Positions 11,778-24,000 of a stretch of 64,000 bases of DNA are shown in pieces. The notes below the pieces were generated by a model, which was given only the letters and a program-made list of their open reading frames with translations, did no database searches and was not told the DNA's origin. Position 1 is the first letter of the stretch; every line of letters starts with the position of its first letter. Position numbers and translations under genes: made by a program. This stretch comes from Stomoxys calcitrans (taxonomy: Eukaryota > Arthropoda > Insecta > Diptera > Muscidae). The DNA is taken from assembly GCF_963082655.1 (NCBI RefSeq), contig NC_081555.1, positions 177,738,944 through 177,802,943 of the forward strand. The letters are read 5' to 3'.

Positions 11778-11791
11778 AATAAAGAAGAAAA

Positions 11792-13311
11792 TGCCGCTGT
11801 TAAAATTTTCTGGTCTACTTTTGTCTCAAATTGGGTACAGAAATTACCATTGAACTAGCGTAGCGACAATTAAACAAAAACTCAAAGTCATTTCGGGCAA
11901 CAACTTAGAGCGATAGGAAGAGGGGTAAAATGTTGATGTGATTTAAATTTGCAAGCAGTGAACTTTCCATATTTTCTATGCAATCAATCGATTTAGAACT
12001 TAAATGAGTTCCATTTCAAGCATGATATTGACCTTCACTTGAGTAGGCTTGTTAAATCTTAAAAATATATATAACTAAATACGAGTACAAAAATGTTATG
12101 AAATTATATATATATATAATTTATACATATGAATGTAGAAAGTATCTTACTTGTGCCTTTTTTATATTGCGAGAGCTTCGAATTCTCTGTTCACATGCAT
12201 ATTCAGAGAAATGGTAGTAGCTGTTGTTGTTGTACGAGTATGTAATTTTTAAGCGTGCATCTTAGTTTTTTCTCATTTTCTTACAAAAAATCGTTCATAT
12301 TGATGTAATTTTTAAAACTAAATTAAAAATTATTGTTAATGAATTTCAACAACGAACATAAACAAAAATAAATTCGAAAAAAAATATATATATATACTTA
12401 TTAAAATAAAAAAACAGAAAATAAAACATTTAAATGTGCAAAATGAAATGAAAACGATTTGTGGTAAGTTTTACAGAGAGCGTACATAAAAAAGGTAAAT
12501 CTAACAAAATTTTCTTGTTGAAACAAAACCTTTTTCTAAACCTTCAAATCAATTAGGAGTCTGATATTGGAGAAGGAACTCAAAAGGTCGAGACGCTTGT
12601 ATATCTATTCTTTGTACGGCTAGAGGAACAAAGAACATAGTAAGCAAGTAGAAGTCTCTAGGTGGTCTGAAGTACAAAATTAATGACTACTCTGATGTTT
12701 GTAAAAGAATCATCGGGTTTAAAAGAATCATAAACTTAAATTAGTTTTTACTACGAGATTCGGATCAGAGATTCAGGAGGTCCTACAACTTCGCCGATCT
12801 TCAGACCTACATTGCTGGGAAAGCAACATGTCCGCTGATGTTGTCGTGACCTGTAGTAGACTGAAAGGAGTTTAAGATGTTACTCCGTTCCTAACTAAGG
12901 TGGGAAACGAACAACATGGGAATTAAACCTATACATGTAGAAGATTTTTCATGGGGGTGTTGGCAGACCCATTATATGAACCCCGCTAGATAGAGCCAAC
13001 ATGACAGTGGACTGCTTAAACACCCCAAGGACAGATTGAAGCACTCCCAATCGTCTTTCTTTAGATAAATAAACGTTTGGCATTTGGCCAGTCATTGGAC
13101 AAAATTAAGAAGCGGTAATCTAAACACAATATGATGATGGTCTTTTAGGAAATGTTATTCAACTGAGCGGATGACGTAAGGGATTTATATGGAGAATTGC
13201 TGAAACCATTGTTTTGTTGAGGAAATCTTGTAAAACGTGAAACCAACAATTTGCTTTGCTTTGCTTATGGTTACCTAGGAATGGTGTATCAAGAAAACGA
13301 GATCGGCATGT
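11792..13311. other. No gene or recognised repeat
   Basis: AT-rich with TA microsatellites near 12103-12118 and 12388-12396. The part 12540-13100 is less AT-rich and might be an old element remnant, but no motif identifies it. Confidence 0.35.
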
Positions 13312-13395
13312 TTTTGTTGTAGCAGTGTGAGGCGGCAGCACTTGCCGATGAAGAACTCCAGCGGGTCAATCCGATACGTACAACCGGCTCCTATG
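13312..13395 (-). mobile_element. Short dispersed repeat family C
   Basis: TTTGTTGTAGCAGTGTGAGG, GGCGGCAGCACTTGCCGATG and TCAATCCGATACGTACAACC match copies at 41512-41600, 48096-48215 and 52546-52650. The (CAA)n end is typical of a SINE or LINE tail. Confidence 0.65.
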
Positions 13396-13621
13396 GGGTC
13401 GACCAGATCGCCATTTCCATTTCATATGCTTTCCTCCATTTGTCCATTTTTAATGTAAAAATTATGGAAGACACAGGTGTCTCCCGAATTGCACGGACCA
13501 TAATTCCAAATAAGTGCACTTTCTCGTCTTTACTCCACGGATTTTTCATTTAAGGAACGAACAATTTAATATCAATATCACAATTTAAAGCATATCAATG
13601 AATGCTCTCCAAATCAAATTG

Positions 13622-13934
13622 CAAATTGCAAATTTTTCCCATGAACATTCCACTAAGGAACATGGGCAAACTTCTCACATATCAATGAGTGCAGTCCGAT
13701 TCAAGTTTAAGCTCAACGATAATGGTTCCTACTTTTTATAGCCGAGTCCGAACAGCGTGCCGCAGTGCGACACCTCTTTGGAGAGAAGTTTTACATGGCA
13801 TAGTACCTCACAAATGTTGCCAGCATTAGGAGGGGAAAACCACCGCTGAACATTTTTATCTGATAGGCAGGATTCGAACCCAGGCGTTCAGCGTCATAAG
13901 CGGACATGCTAACCTCAGCGTTACGGTCGGCTCC
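13622..13934 (-). mobile_element. tRNA-derived SINE, near full-length copy
   Basis: Minus-strand copy with tail (AACATTCCACTAAGGAACAT) at left, body and tRNA head at right including GGATTCGAACCCAGGCGTTC (B box on the minus strand) and ATAAGCGGACATGCTAACCT. The extreme 5' end is slightly altered (GTTACGGTCGGC instead of CCACGGTGGCC). Confidence 0.88.
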
Positions 13935-13935
13935 C

Positions 13936-14077
13936 GATGCAAGTTTAGGCTCAATATAAAGGGACTTCCGCTTTGTAGCCTAGTCCGAACGATGTGCCGC
14001 TAAGCGACACTTTTTTTGTAAAAAAGTTCTACATGGCTGAATGTCTTTCAATTGTCGCCAGTATTAGTCATGAGACA
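13936..14077 (-). mobile_element. tRNA-derived SINE, truncated second copy
   Basis: GATGCAAGTTTAGGCTCAAT, CCTAGTCCGAACGATGTGCC and CGCCAGTATTAGTCATGAG follow the SINE body order but diverge more than the neighbour. It abuts the copy at 13622 in the same orientation, so this is a dimer-like arrangement. Confidence 0.7.
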
Positions 14078-14842
14078 AGTAAAGTCGAAATATTCGAACC
14101 AGTTCTCCATTTGGTGAAGTCGGAGGAGTCACATAATTCAACGACAAGGACGAAGCTTGTAATCTACGGCTAACTACGTCACAGCCCCATCCAAAGTATT
14201 CTGTATGACTATACTCCCAAATGTAAGGACATGCAACTTTAAAGACCACTCTAAGACATCGATTAGAGCTTACAAAAAAATAGATTTTGACCTGGTTCAT
14301 AAACAAAAATAGAATTATGGTCCGGCGTTATTTTCGATCTAGGCAAGGACTAGTAACGCTGGGACCAGGCTTTCCGAGATATGTCTCTCCCAGGAAAAAA
14401 ATGGTCATCCATTTCATGACATGTCCTTTCTTAGCCATCCTTGCAATCAGTATGATATTAAATTACTCTGACTGCTCATCAGCCAGCCATCATCCCTACA
14501 GTTCATCTGACAGTTGAGATTGATTAGACAGAACTGAGAAAATGATGTTCACTTTAACTGTCAGTCAGCGCCTAGAATTTTTTTGAGTATGGCTATCACC
14601 TAAGTTGGCGAATGTTTTTGTCTTGATGAAATTTTAAACAAGAAAATTTTCATTATACTACATTTTGGTTTGTTAAGTACATAGCCAGACACATGGGATA
14701 AAGGATTATCCTTACCCTAAATGATTTCAGATTTGAAAAGAAAGTTACTAAGCAGCAAACAAGCATTAACCGGCAGAATGTAGAACTGATTTAGGAATGG
14801 AATATCGAATGTGGGCATGCCTTAGATTTTATATGGACCAAC
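14078..14842 (-). other. Rip11 3' flank, probable 3' UTR
   Basis: No open reading frame is convincing here. If the TAA at 14843 is used, the 3' UTR starts here and could run into the SINE copies at 13622-14077. I do not see a clear AATAAA on the minus strand in this interval. Confidence 0.3.
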
Positions 14843-15007
14843 TTACCTTTTGGCCGATGTGGTACGTGAATAGGGATTTTGCAATAATTTTGGCTGAGTT
14901 TCCATCACCCTTAATAGCAAGTTATCCAGATAGTCTTCTAGTTCTTTTACACGTTGCCGCTGCAGCAAAGCTTCATTCTCCATGCCATTGGCAATTAGCA
15001 TAAGTTC
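14843..15007 (-). CDS. Rip11: Rip11 coding exon 5 (Rab11-binding domain)
   Basis: After acceptor TTGTTTAG the exon encodes ELMLIANGMENEALLQRQRV, then the hallmark ELEDYLDNLLLRVMETQPKL and NPYSRTTSAKR, ending at TAA (14845-14843). The amphipathic helix with YLDNLL-R-ME is the FIP Rab-binding domain that grips Rab11. The stop TAA is embedded in AAAAG|GTAAGT, a near-perfect splice donor at 14847, so a further terminal exon is possible. Both readings keep the whole binding helix. Confidence 0.88.
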   Translation of the reverse strand, partial: ELMLIANGMENEALLQRQRVKELEDYLDNLLLRVMETQPKLLQNPYSRTTSAKR

Positions 15008-18000
15008 CTAAACAACAAAAATTAAGTAAACAATGACCACAACACAACAAGTATTTGATTTGCAGATAAAAACCTCTCGCGATTTGCCCTCATATTTTTT
15101 GGCTAAAGCTGCTGAAATTTCGGCACGTCTCTCCGCCTGCGTAGAAGACTTTTCATGACCGATGATAATACGTTCATTGGTTTTTGGACTAGGTGTAGAC
15201 ACTGTACTTACAGGTTGTGGTTTTTCTGTCAAATAGAGATCAGAGAGGGGTTAATTCATCAGTGGCCAATCAATTGGAAAGAATGTGAAAGCAATCATAC
15301 AACAAAACGCCACTACTTAGAATAATCATGCGTATATGAGTGTTATGAATGTTTTGTCTTGTGGTGTGGTGCGTTTATAGGAGGAAAGAGGGCATTCCAT
15401 GTATGGCTTGTGGTTAACTTAGTAATAGTACGTGTAGTTTCTATTCAACTGACATAGGACGCAAAATACAATGTGACAAAAATTATTCTAATGGCAACTA
15501 AGAATAAAACAACAAAATCATAAGGAAACTAAAAAGAAAAACAAAAAGCAGATAACCAAAAAGATTGTTCATTGGATAGACAACTGCTCCAGTGGGAATG
15601 GGAAATATATAGGGGAATTAACACATGTGTATATCGGAAGGGTTAACAACAAAATGCTTGGTGTTGCCTAAATTCCTTTGGCCACAAACAAAACATCCAT
15701 CTCCCTCATCAACGCCGATCACTCTCACGCTCACCTCGGTGGTTGAAGCTCAACACGGGACGTTCTCTGGCCACGTCTTTCTTCTCCTCCTTTTGTTCTG
15801 TAGGTTTTATTTCAGGCACCACTGCTGGCTGTTCCTGGTCTTCTTGGGACACCAGACGTTTGGAGAAATTCAGTATCCTTAGATCTTCCTCACGGCGCTT
15901 GGCCTCGCGTCTTTTTTCTTCTTCACGCTCGGCCAATTCCTTTTGCAGAGCTTGCTCCTCATTGCGCAAGCGTTCTTCGTTGGCTCGTAGTTCAGCCTCA
16001 AGCTTAGCATCTTCGGCCGCCCGTTGAAGACGCTGTCTCTCCTCTTCCTCAGATTTCAATTTCTCCTCTTTTTCTAGAGAGGCTGCATTTCTGGGCCTGG
16101 GTTTAGGCTGTGGGGGCGATTGGGACTTGGTTGAGGCTCTTGACTCGCTCTTTAGGAAATTGTTCGTCTCCTCTTCGATATCAAAGACCTTAGCACCATG
16201 TTTTTGTTCGAATTTTGCAAAAGTAGCATTAAATTTGGCAAACTCATTCTTCTCTTCATCGGGTGACAGCAAAGAATCCTTTCTATTACCATGACCATTG
16301 GCATTAATCGAAGGGGTAAGCAAGAGATCTGTAGGTTTTTTGGGAGTTTGAGAGTTAACTTCGGGGAAAACCTCAAGCTCCACTTTTTTGGGGGGTTCAG
16401 GTAGTTGGGTAGGCTCTTCTGGCTCAGAATCACTGCTTGACGAACTGTCACTTAGAGTTTCCGGAGTATTGGCCTCCCTTAGGGGGGGAAGTACAGATTT
16501 GCTTATGGTTTCTGGCTCTTCTACAGTAGTGGTCTCCTCATCAACAATCGACGATGAAAGGGGAACAGCCACCGGTTCCCAAGACCTGCGTTTCAACGAA
16601 TCGGAATTTCCACTGTCCGCACTGCGGCCATACAACTTTGATTCCCATTCATCCAGCTCGTTGTTGTGTCTGCCATTTAGCCTAATGTCACCACCTGTAT
16701 CCATTTGAGGCGTGCGTGGAGGTTTCGATGGAGGCGGTAAAGTACGGGCTCTAATACTAATTTCATTTTCAATTTCCTCCAATTCCGGATCCACACTGAG
16801 GTTGTCTGATCCATCGTATCTTAGATGGTCCTTACCTTTACCGGTGGAACCCATTAGAGGCGAAGGATTTTTTGGCGCATAATTTGTCGATGGTGTGTGA
16901 AGACTGTCGCGTAAATTGAGAGAACTAACCGAACTCTTCTGTGATAATTTATCAAATTGGAAATCATCTTCCTCATCACTGTCCTGCACCCGAATGCGGT
17001 TTGGAGTGCCAATGCTGGCAAACGAGCCCGTATATGAAAGATTATCGTCCTCCTGATTCTTCTTTTTGCTTCCAGGCAAGTGCAGTTTGGAACCGAATTT
17101 TTTGGCAATTTTCTTGATACCTTTGCGTTTTTCTATTGTGCCAATTGACAGTAAACTCCCACCCACGGACGATGCCAATTGACCTATGGAAGACTTGTGT
17201 TTCTCTTTCTTACTCAAATCGGTCAGGGAACCCGATTTGACGGTGAACGATATCAAAACGTCCAATTCACCGCGATCTTTGTTCTTTTTCTCTTTACCCG
17301 GTTTGCTTTCCAATTTATACCATTTCGCCCGCACACGATCATAGGCATCCATCTCATTGAGGGGCAGAGTAACTTGGCCCAGGAATTCATCGATGGCCAA
17401 GTTGTTGCGATGCAGACATGTTAAAACCAATTCAGCTCTGTTGCCTTGATCTGGAATTTTCCTTTAATAAAAGAGAGGGGTGGTGAGAAAATCAGTGTTC
17501 TATATATGAATGAGACTTTCTCAAAACTTACAGTTCACATTCTTCGTTCCAGCTTACATTGCTCTCGGCTTTTTCCTTTACAGAAGTCTGATATTTTTCT
17601 TTTCCCAAGGCTATGGTGACAAAACAGTTGTTGGTATTATTTTTGCCCTTACATAGCAGACCTCGGGCGGCTCGTACTGTAAATAAAAAAGAAATTGAAA
17701 ATTATTTTTTTTGTTTTGTTTAATTGGTCTGAGGAATGTTATGCCCATAATGGCAGAGAAGGCACTCCTCAACCTTCACTTTAAATCGGGCGTGAAGGCC
17801 ATTTCAAGACTATGGGCAGCATGACATTTACAACAAATATCGAATTTGGTAAAAATGACAATAAAAATACGAAATTATTGTGTGGACTTTCCAAAAGCAC
17901 ATTCCATGAGGTAATCATACAATTGGATAAGCCCAATGTTGAGTTGTGTAGTCCGTGATCTTGGATCATCATTAGCAACAATTAAACTAACAACAAATAC

Positions 18001-21000
18001 GAAAACAAACAATAAAATCAAAACTCAACGGTTATCGTCTCAAATGTATTGTGTAATTGGAGTCTAAAACGCAAACACGAAAGTGATTTCGATTCGTAAC
18101 CAATTGAGTTGAGCAAATGCTCACATTCTTCTGGAGAAGTATTTGGCATTTTGTTTTATTTTCAAAAAAAAAAAATGGAAAATTGCACGAAGAAGACTAA
18201 ACAAAATAAGCAAAAGTAAAACGACCGGAACATTATACCTTCATGTTTTCCAATGTAATTCCAAATTTATAATGGCTGTTACATACAATGTGCCCAAAAT
18301 ATGTGGGTTGGTGGATTTGGATTGCTTGAACAACTTATAATTGGCCGGTTGACTTAAATTGCTTTTGCTTTTGGTTTTTTTGAGAACTGCCAAATGGGTG
18401 TTTTGCAAGAGGGAGGAATTAATAAATATTTGCTGATTTCAGTTTAAGTATTAGAAATTCTCACACATAAAATTTGGCATCTTGTCTTTGAGCGCACAAG
18501 AAAAAGTAAAAACCAACAGCCACCATCTTTATTAAAAAACCCAACACAAGCAAAAGCTAAAACCTTTTGCCCAAGCAATCCTTGATTGCCAAGTTATAAC
18601 CTGCCCATTGCACTTTTTGGTTTACTAATCTATTCTAAATGGAAACAAAACCAAACCCGATTACTCTAGGCTGGACACAATTTCAACATAAAAATGAAAA
18701 AATGTGTGACCAAAACGAATAGAAGCACAACAACAAAACAACAAACATTTTATTTTTATCCAAGATTTCTTGGAAATTTGATTTTAATAGAAAAATTAGT
18801 AAGAAAATTTCCAAAAAAAATATTCGGAAAATCTAAACGAGATTCAGATTCCTCGAAAATACCGTCGAAATAAGAGATATATAGAAAATTTCGTCGAATT
18901 TTTGAATTTAATTTTATTTATATTTCAAATTTTTAACGAAATTTCGTTAAATTTTCGGTTTTGTAAAGATTTTTTTTAAAAATTAAAACTTCACTTTTAC
19001 TATAAATTTCATTTAAATTCGATATTCATAGAAAATTTGTCAAAACTTCATTATAAAGAAAGTTTTTGAATTCCAAAAAATATTTTAAAATTTTTCTTTT
19101 TTTTTTTGAAAATTTTTATTTTATAACAATTTTTGCATAATTAATTTTCATAATTTTTTTTAATGGAAAGACTACCATACCCCCGTTCCGCTTCGCTACC
19201 TCCGCCTAAATGTAAGACTTCCAAAAACTGATGTAGCCATGTAATTTATATAGTTATGAAATCTTGTCATAACTGTGTATAAATTGCTGTATGCCAATTT
19301 CGAGAGCTTTAGATTAATCCGTAAGGAAGGTATAATTTTGAACATTTTAGTATCTAAATATATGAGTTTTTAAAAATATTCTCCCAGTCGCCCAATATAA
19401 ATATACTGTCAAGCTTTAACTGTATCTCAAATTTCGGAGCTTCGCTCAATCCGTAGAAAAAGTACAGTTTTGTACGTTTTACTAGCTAAATGTACAAATT
19501 CCAAAGAGCTTTCACTCAAACCCTAAAGACAGCACCATTTTGAACGTTTTAGAACTATTACCTACATGAGCGAATTCTAAAAAAATTTAGATATCGTTTA
19601 AGTAGCTAAATGTAAATTGCAAATTTTGCTCATGAATATACCGCTAAGGAACAGGGGAGGTTCTCCTCCAAATGCTGGCAACATTTGTGAGGTACTATGC
19701 CATGTAAAACTTCTCTCCAAAGAGGTTTCGCTCTGCAGCAGGCCGTTCGGACTCGGCTATAAAAGGGAGGCCCCTTATCATTGATGTCAGAAGTTTGCCC
19801 CTGTTAAGAAGCTAATTTAACGAATTTCAAAAAAAGTAAGAACGTGCAAAGTTCGGCCGGGCCGAATCTTATATACCCTCCACCATGGATAGCATTTGTC
19901 GAGTTCTTTGCGCGGTATCTCTTTTTCGGCAAACAAAGAAAAATGAATAAGAACTGTTATGCTATTGGAGCTATATCAAGTCCGATTCAGATAAATGAAT
20001 TGAATGCTTAACATTGTAGAAGTAATTGTTTAATATTTCAGTCCATTCGGATAAGAATTGCGCCTTGTAGGGGCTCAAGAAACAAAATCGGGAGATCGGT
20101 TTATATGGGAGCTATATCAAGCTATAGATCGATTCAGACCATCCATATTGGACACCTATATTGAATGTCACGGCAGAAGTCGTTGTACAAAATTTCTGCC
20201 AAATCGGATTAGAATTGCGCCCTCTAGAGGCTCAAGAAGTCAAGACCCAAGATCGGTTTATATGGCAGCTATATCAAAACATTGTTCAATTCGGCCCATT
20301 TACAATCCAAACCGACTTACACTAATAAAAAGTATCCGCGTAAGCGTACTTTCAACAGACAGACGGACGGATCAAGAATATATACCTTATGGGACCTTAG
20401 ACGCATATTTCGAGGTGTTACAAACAGAATGACGAAATTAGTATATCCCATGCTATGGTGGAGGATATACAAATCTTCTAGTCGCTCAATATACGAGTTT
20501 GCTGTTAAGTTGTAACTTTATTCCAATTTTGATAGCTTTACCGTAATGCGCAAAGAAAGTACAATTTCGAACTTTTTAGCATTTATGTGTACGAATTTCA
20601 GAAAACACTTTTTGACGTTCAATATATATTGTCAAAGAGTTACTGTATCTCAATTTTGAGAGGTTTAGTTCAATACAACATAAAAATAAATGTACGAATT
20701 CCAAAAAAAAAAAAAATAATCAAGGCGTTCCATATATACTTTCATAGTGTACCTACATCCCAAAATTCAGAGGTCTAGCTCAAATCGTAAGGACTGTACC
20801 AGATAGTTACAATAACAGCATTAAACCTTTAGGTTTTCTTCCACTACTGGTACGATTTGTCAAGTGATATTTCATTTTTGTCAAGAATGCGATAATTTTT
20901 TACCAAATTGCTTAATTTTTGCTATCGCTGTAGACGAAGATAAGCTGTATACGATTTTTTGTACATTTTTAATATCAATATGTATAAATTTTGGAAACAA

Positions 21001-24000
21001 CATTCAGACACACAGTTGTTGTACCTAAATGCCAAATTTTAGAGCTCTAACCAGACCAAATGGTACCAATTGTAATGATATTACTTTTCAAAATTTCTCA
21101 CTAAAGTTTTTTTTTTTGAGATTTTGCAATTCGAATGACCACATACACATGGATTTAAGTTATGAAATTGCCTTCTTCAACTATTCCCCTCTAATGATGT
21201 TAGCCAAACAATAATTAAACGTTTCCCATGTTTCTTTTTTGTAGAATGCCAAAGTAAGACATTTGCTCAAATCAAGTCAAGTTCCCCACTTATTTTTTTT
21301 ATCGAAAATGTGATGTTCCAAATTGGGGGAAGTCATTATTGCAGTTTCAATTTTCTCCAAAATAAGATATCACAGTCCGTTGTTGCTAAACAAATAGATT
21401 TCATGGTTTTTATGCATGACCGACCCACGTACAAATGAAATGAGAGCACTTTGCCATTTGAATGGTTGATGAATTTATCTGAGACAAACTAAAATCCGAA
21501 TTGTTAAACTTTCCCACAAAATGTGGCCATTCATTTAAAAGAATTTAAAATGCTGGTGGCAAAGTAAGAAACAAAAACTGGTGATTGGAGCCAGCCAAAT
21601 TGAATGGGGTTTTATCGCCGCGCATTAAGATTTTACAAGGACGCAGAAACCAAAGCAAATTTTACGGAAATACATATTGTGCGATTAGCAAGCCTGGAAA
21701 CCAAACAAAATATGACTTTGTGTTTCTATATGTTAGACATTGAACTTGGAATACCATACGATATGATTCAGATATTTTTGCCTGCAATTTGAAGCCGAAA
21801 TTATTTTGGTGACGAAAAATTTGTTACCAAGCATGACCTTAACCGTAACGATTTAACAGTAGGTTATTAATATCAGATTGGGCAGTTGCCAAATATGTAT
21901 GGGACGATGTTAAATTGATCATACCATTATTTTTCTTTCACAACGAGAAAAATATCTAAATTGCGTTGTTCTGTTATAGCCAATTAAGGCTATAACGGAA
22001 CATTTGTCCCACTAGCCGAATTTATTTCCAAACACCTCGATTTTCTGCGCTCCTTCTCCAATCTCGGATGTCTTTCACCACTTGATCTTTCCATCGTCCC
22101 GGTTCGCGTATACCACAGTGATAGCCTTTGCTAGAGCTTCTTCTTTCATTTTGACACCATGACTTCGTCAACGTAACCGTTGTATTTTGGTCATACAGTT
22201 CGTGGTTCATACTCTGCCGGTTTTCTTCACCAATGCCAACTCCTGGTGGCCTTGTTTCTAAAGCGCTTGCTTGCATAGTAGCATCTTTTTGCTATTAGTA
22301 TTATTCGATGTTTCAAAACAGGTGTAAATCCTTTGGAGCTGTGTGGGTTCCATCTGTAAATCCTTTAAGGCTGTGTGGTGTAAATCCTTTGGAGCTGTGT
22401 GGTTCCCATCTTTCTCCTTTTTCTTCCTCCGCTCGGGTGTACAGGACGTTGTGGGAGTTGATAACATTCATTTTGTTTTATCTCCATTTACTGCCAGACC
22501 CACCTTTTTCGATTCTCTTTCGTTTTTTTCAAGGGCTGTTCTTACGACTTCCGGTGACCGCGCCATGATATCGATGTCGTCGGCTTAGGCGACTAGCATA
22601 TATTCTTTTGTGAATAGTGTGCCATGCCTATTCACATCCCCATCTCGTATAATCTTTCCAGCAGGTTATTAAAGACATTACAGAATAAGCTGCCTTCCTG
22701 TCTGTAACTTCGTTCTTACTGAGGAACGTGCAAGCGTCCTCTTGCAGTCTAATTGATTTTGAAGATATACCTAACTTTAAATATCTTTGAACGTGTAGCA
22801 GCTTTGTAGTCAACGAAGGGTGGTAAGTGTTGATCTCTCCTTCTCGGTCTTTTCCGGGATTTGGCGCAGTCTCAATATTATGGAGACTTTACCAAAAGTC
22901 TAAGTACTAAAGCCGCATTGATAGGGCCCAATTATCTCTTTGACTTAAGATTTTAGTCTTTCACAAAGTACGCTCGAGAGTACCTTGCATGCGATGGGGA
23001 GTAGAATTATTCCTCAGTAGTTGACAACTTCTATCTTGTCTTCTTCTTCTTCTTCTTATGTACGGGACGTAGTATGCTGAGGTTCCAGCTATCGGGAATG
23101 CGTTCTTAAAGCTAGATCGCGCTGACGAGCTAATACATACGCATTAACACCGTATCGCCTCCGGTCTTAAATAGTTCAGCTGACAACCCATCGCCTCCTG
23201 CTGCCTTCTTGTTCTTAAGTCTGGTTACTATTACTTGAGTCTCATTTGACTACGTGGACCTCATACTGCTATTAAACTTTGTTGATTTTTTTTTTTTTCA
23301 ACAGGGACTCCCATTTCAATTATTCCTTATGGTATCCACAACTTTTCATTTGTTAAGCGTTTTTCTAAACTCGTTTCAAAGAACATTTTTAAAGACCCAC
23401 GAATATTTCCTGGGTACCATATTGTTTTGATAGGTCCACATATTTGGTTTCTTATGCTGGGCGTCTCCCTTTAGACACTGACCCCAAATTTGTACTCAAC
23501 TTTTTAATAGTTTTGAGTTCTATAAAGCATTCGGCATGCATATGAGTTTCGTTGTGTTACGTGAAAATCTCGGACCCCAAACGGAGATGTAAAATTCGAA
23601 AACTACTCCTAAATTCCTTTTTAATTGAATTCCTGATTATACAGATTAATTTGAAAAACGGGAACGGGGAGAAAAAGACCCATATTGTCCTAGTTGGCCT
23701 GTCTTGGGAGTGGGGTTGCAGCTCGAACTAGGCACAAATTTGGATCATATTCATTCTCTAATACCAAACACCTCTCATTCGAGTTTCGTATTGTTCTTAC
23801 CGTGTTTCAAGTAAGTTTGGGGGTGGCGCGTTCCCTATGTTGTTCGATACCATTTTTTTTTGCCACATTCGTGTTTTAAGATTGCATAAGGCCGCAAAAC
23901 AAATTTCGCTTAATAAGTATACTGGCTTTATTTGAATATTATGGAAAGGCCATGAAAGGTCTTATATCGAACAAGTATTAATGATATAAAATATTATTTA

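Noticed and set aside
15625..17424. Plus-strand frames opposite the Rip11 main exon
   Set aside because: Antisense shadows of a low-complexity coding exon.
20058..20515. Two overlapping plus-strand frames of 124 and 77 codons
   Set aside because: They lie within a family M copy. The same words recur in other copies on both strands without keeping a frame.
22258..22588. Overlapping frames on both strands near 22300
   Set aside because: They are pieces of the decayed LINE and its local three-copy repeat, not host genes.
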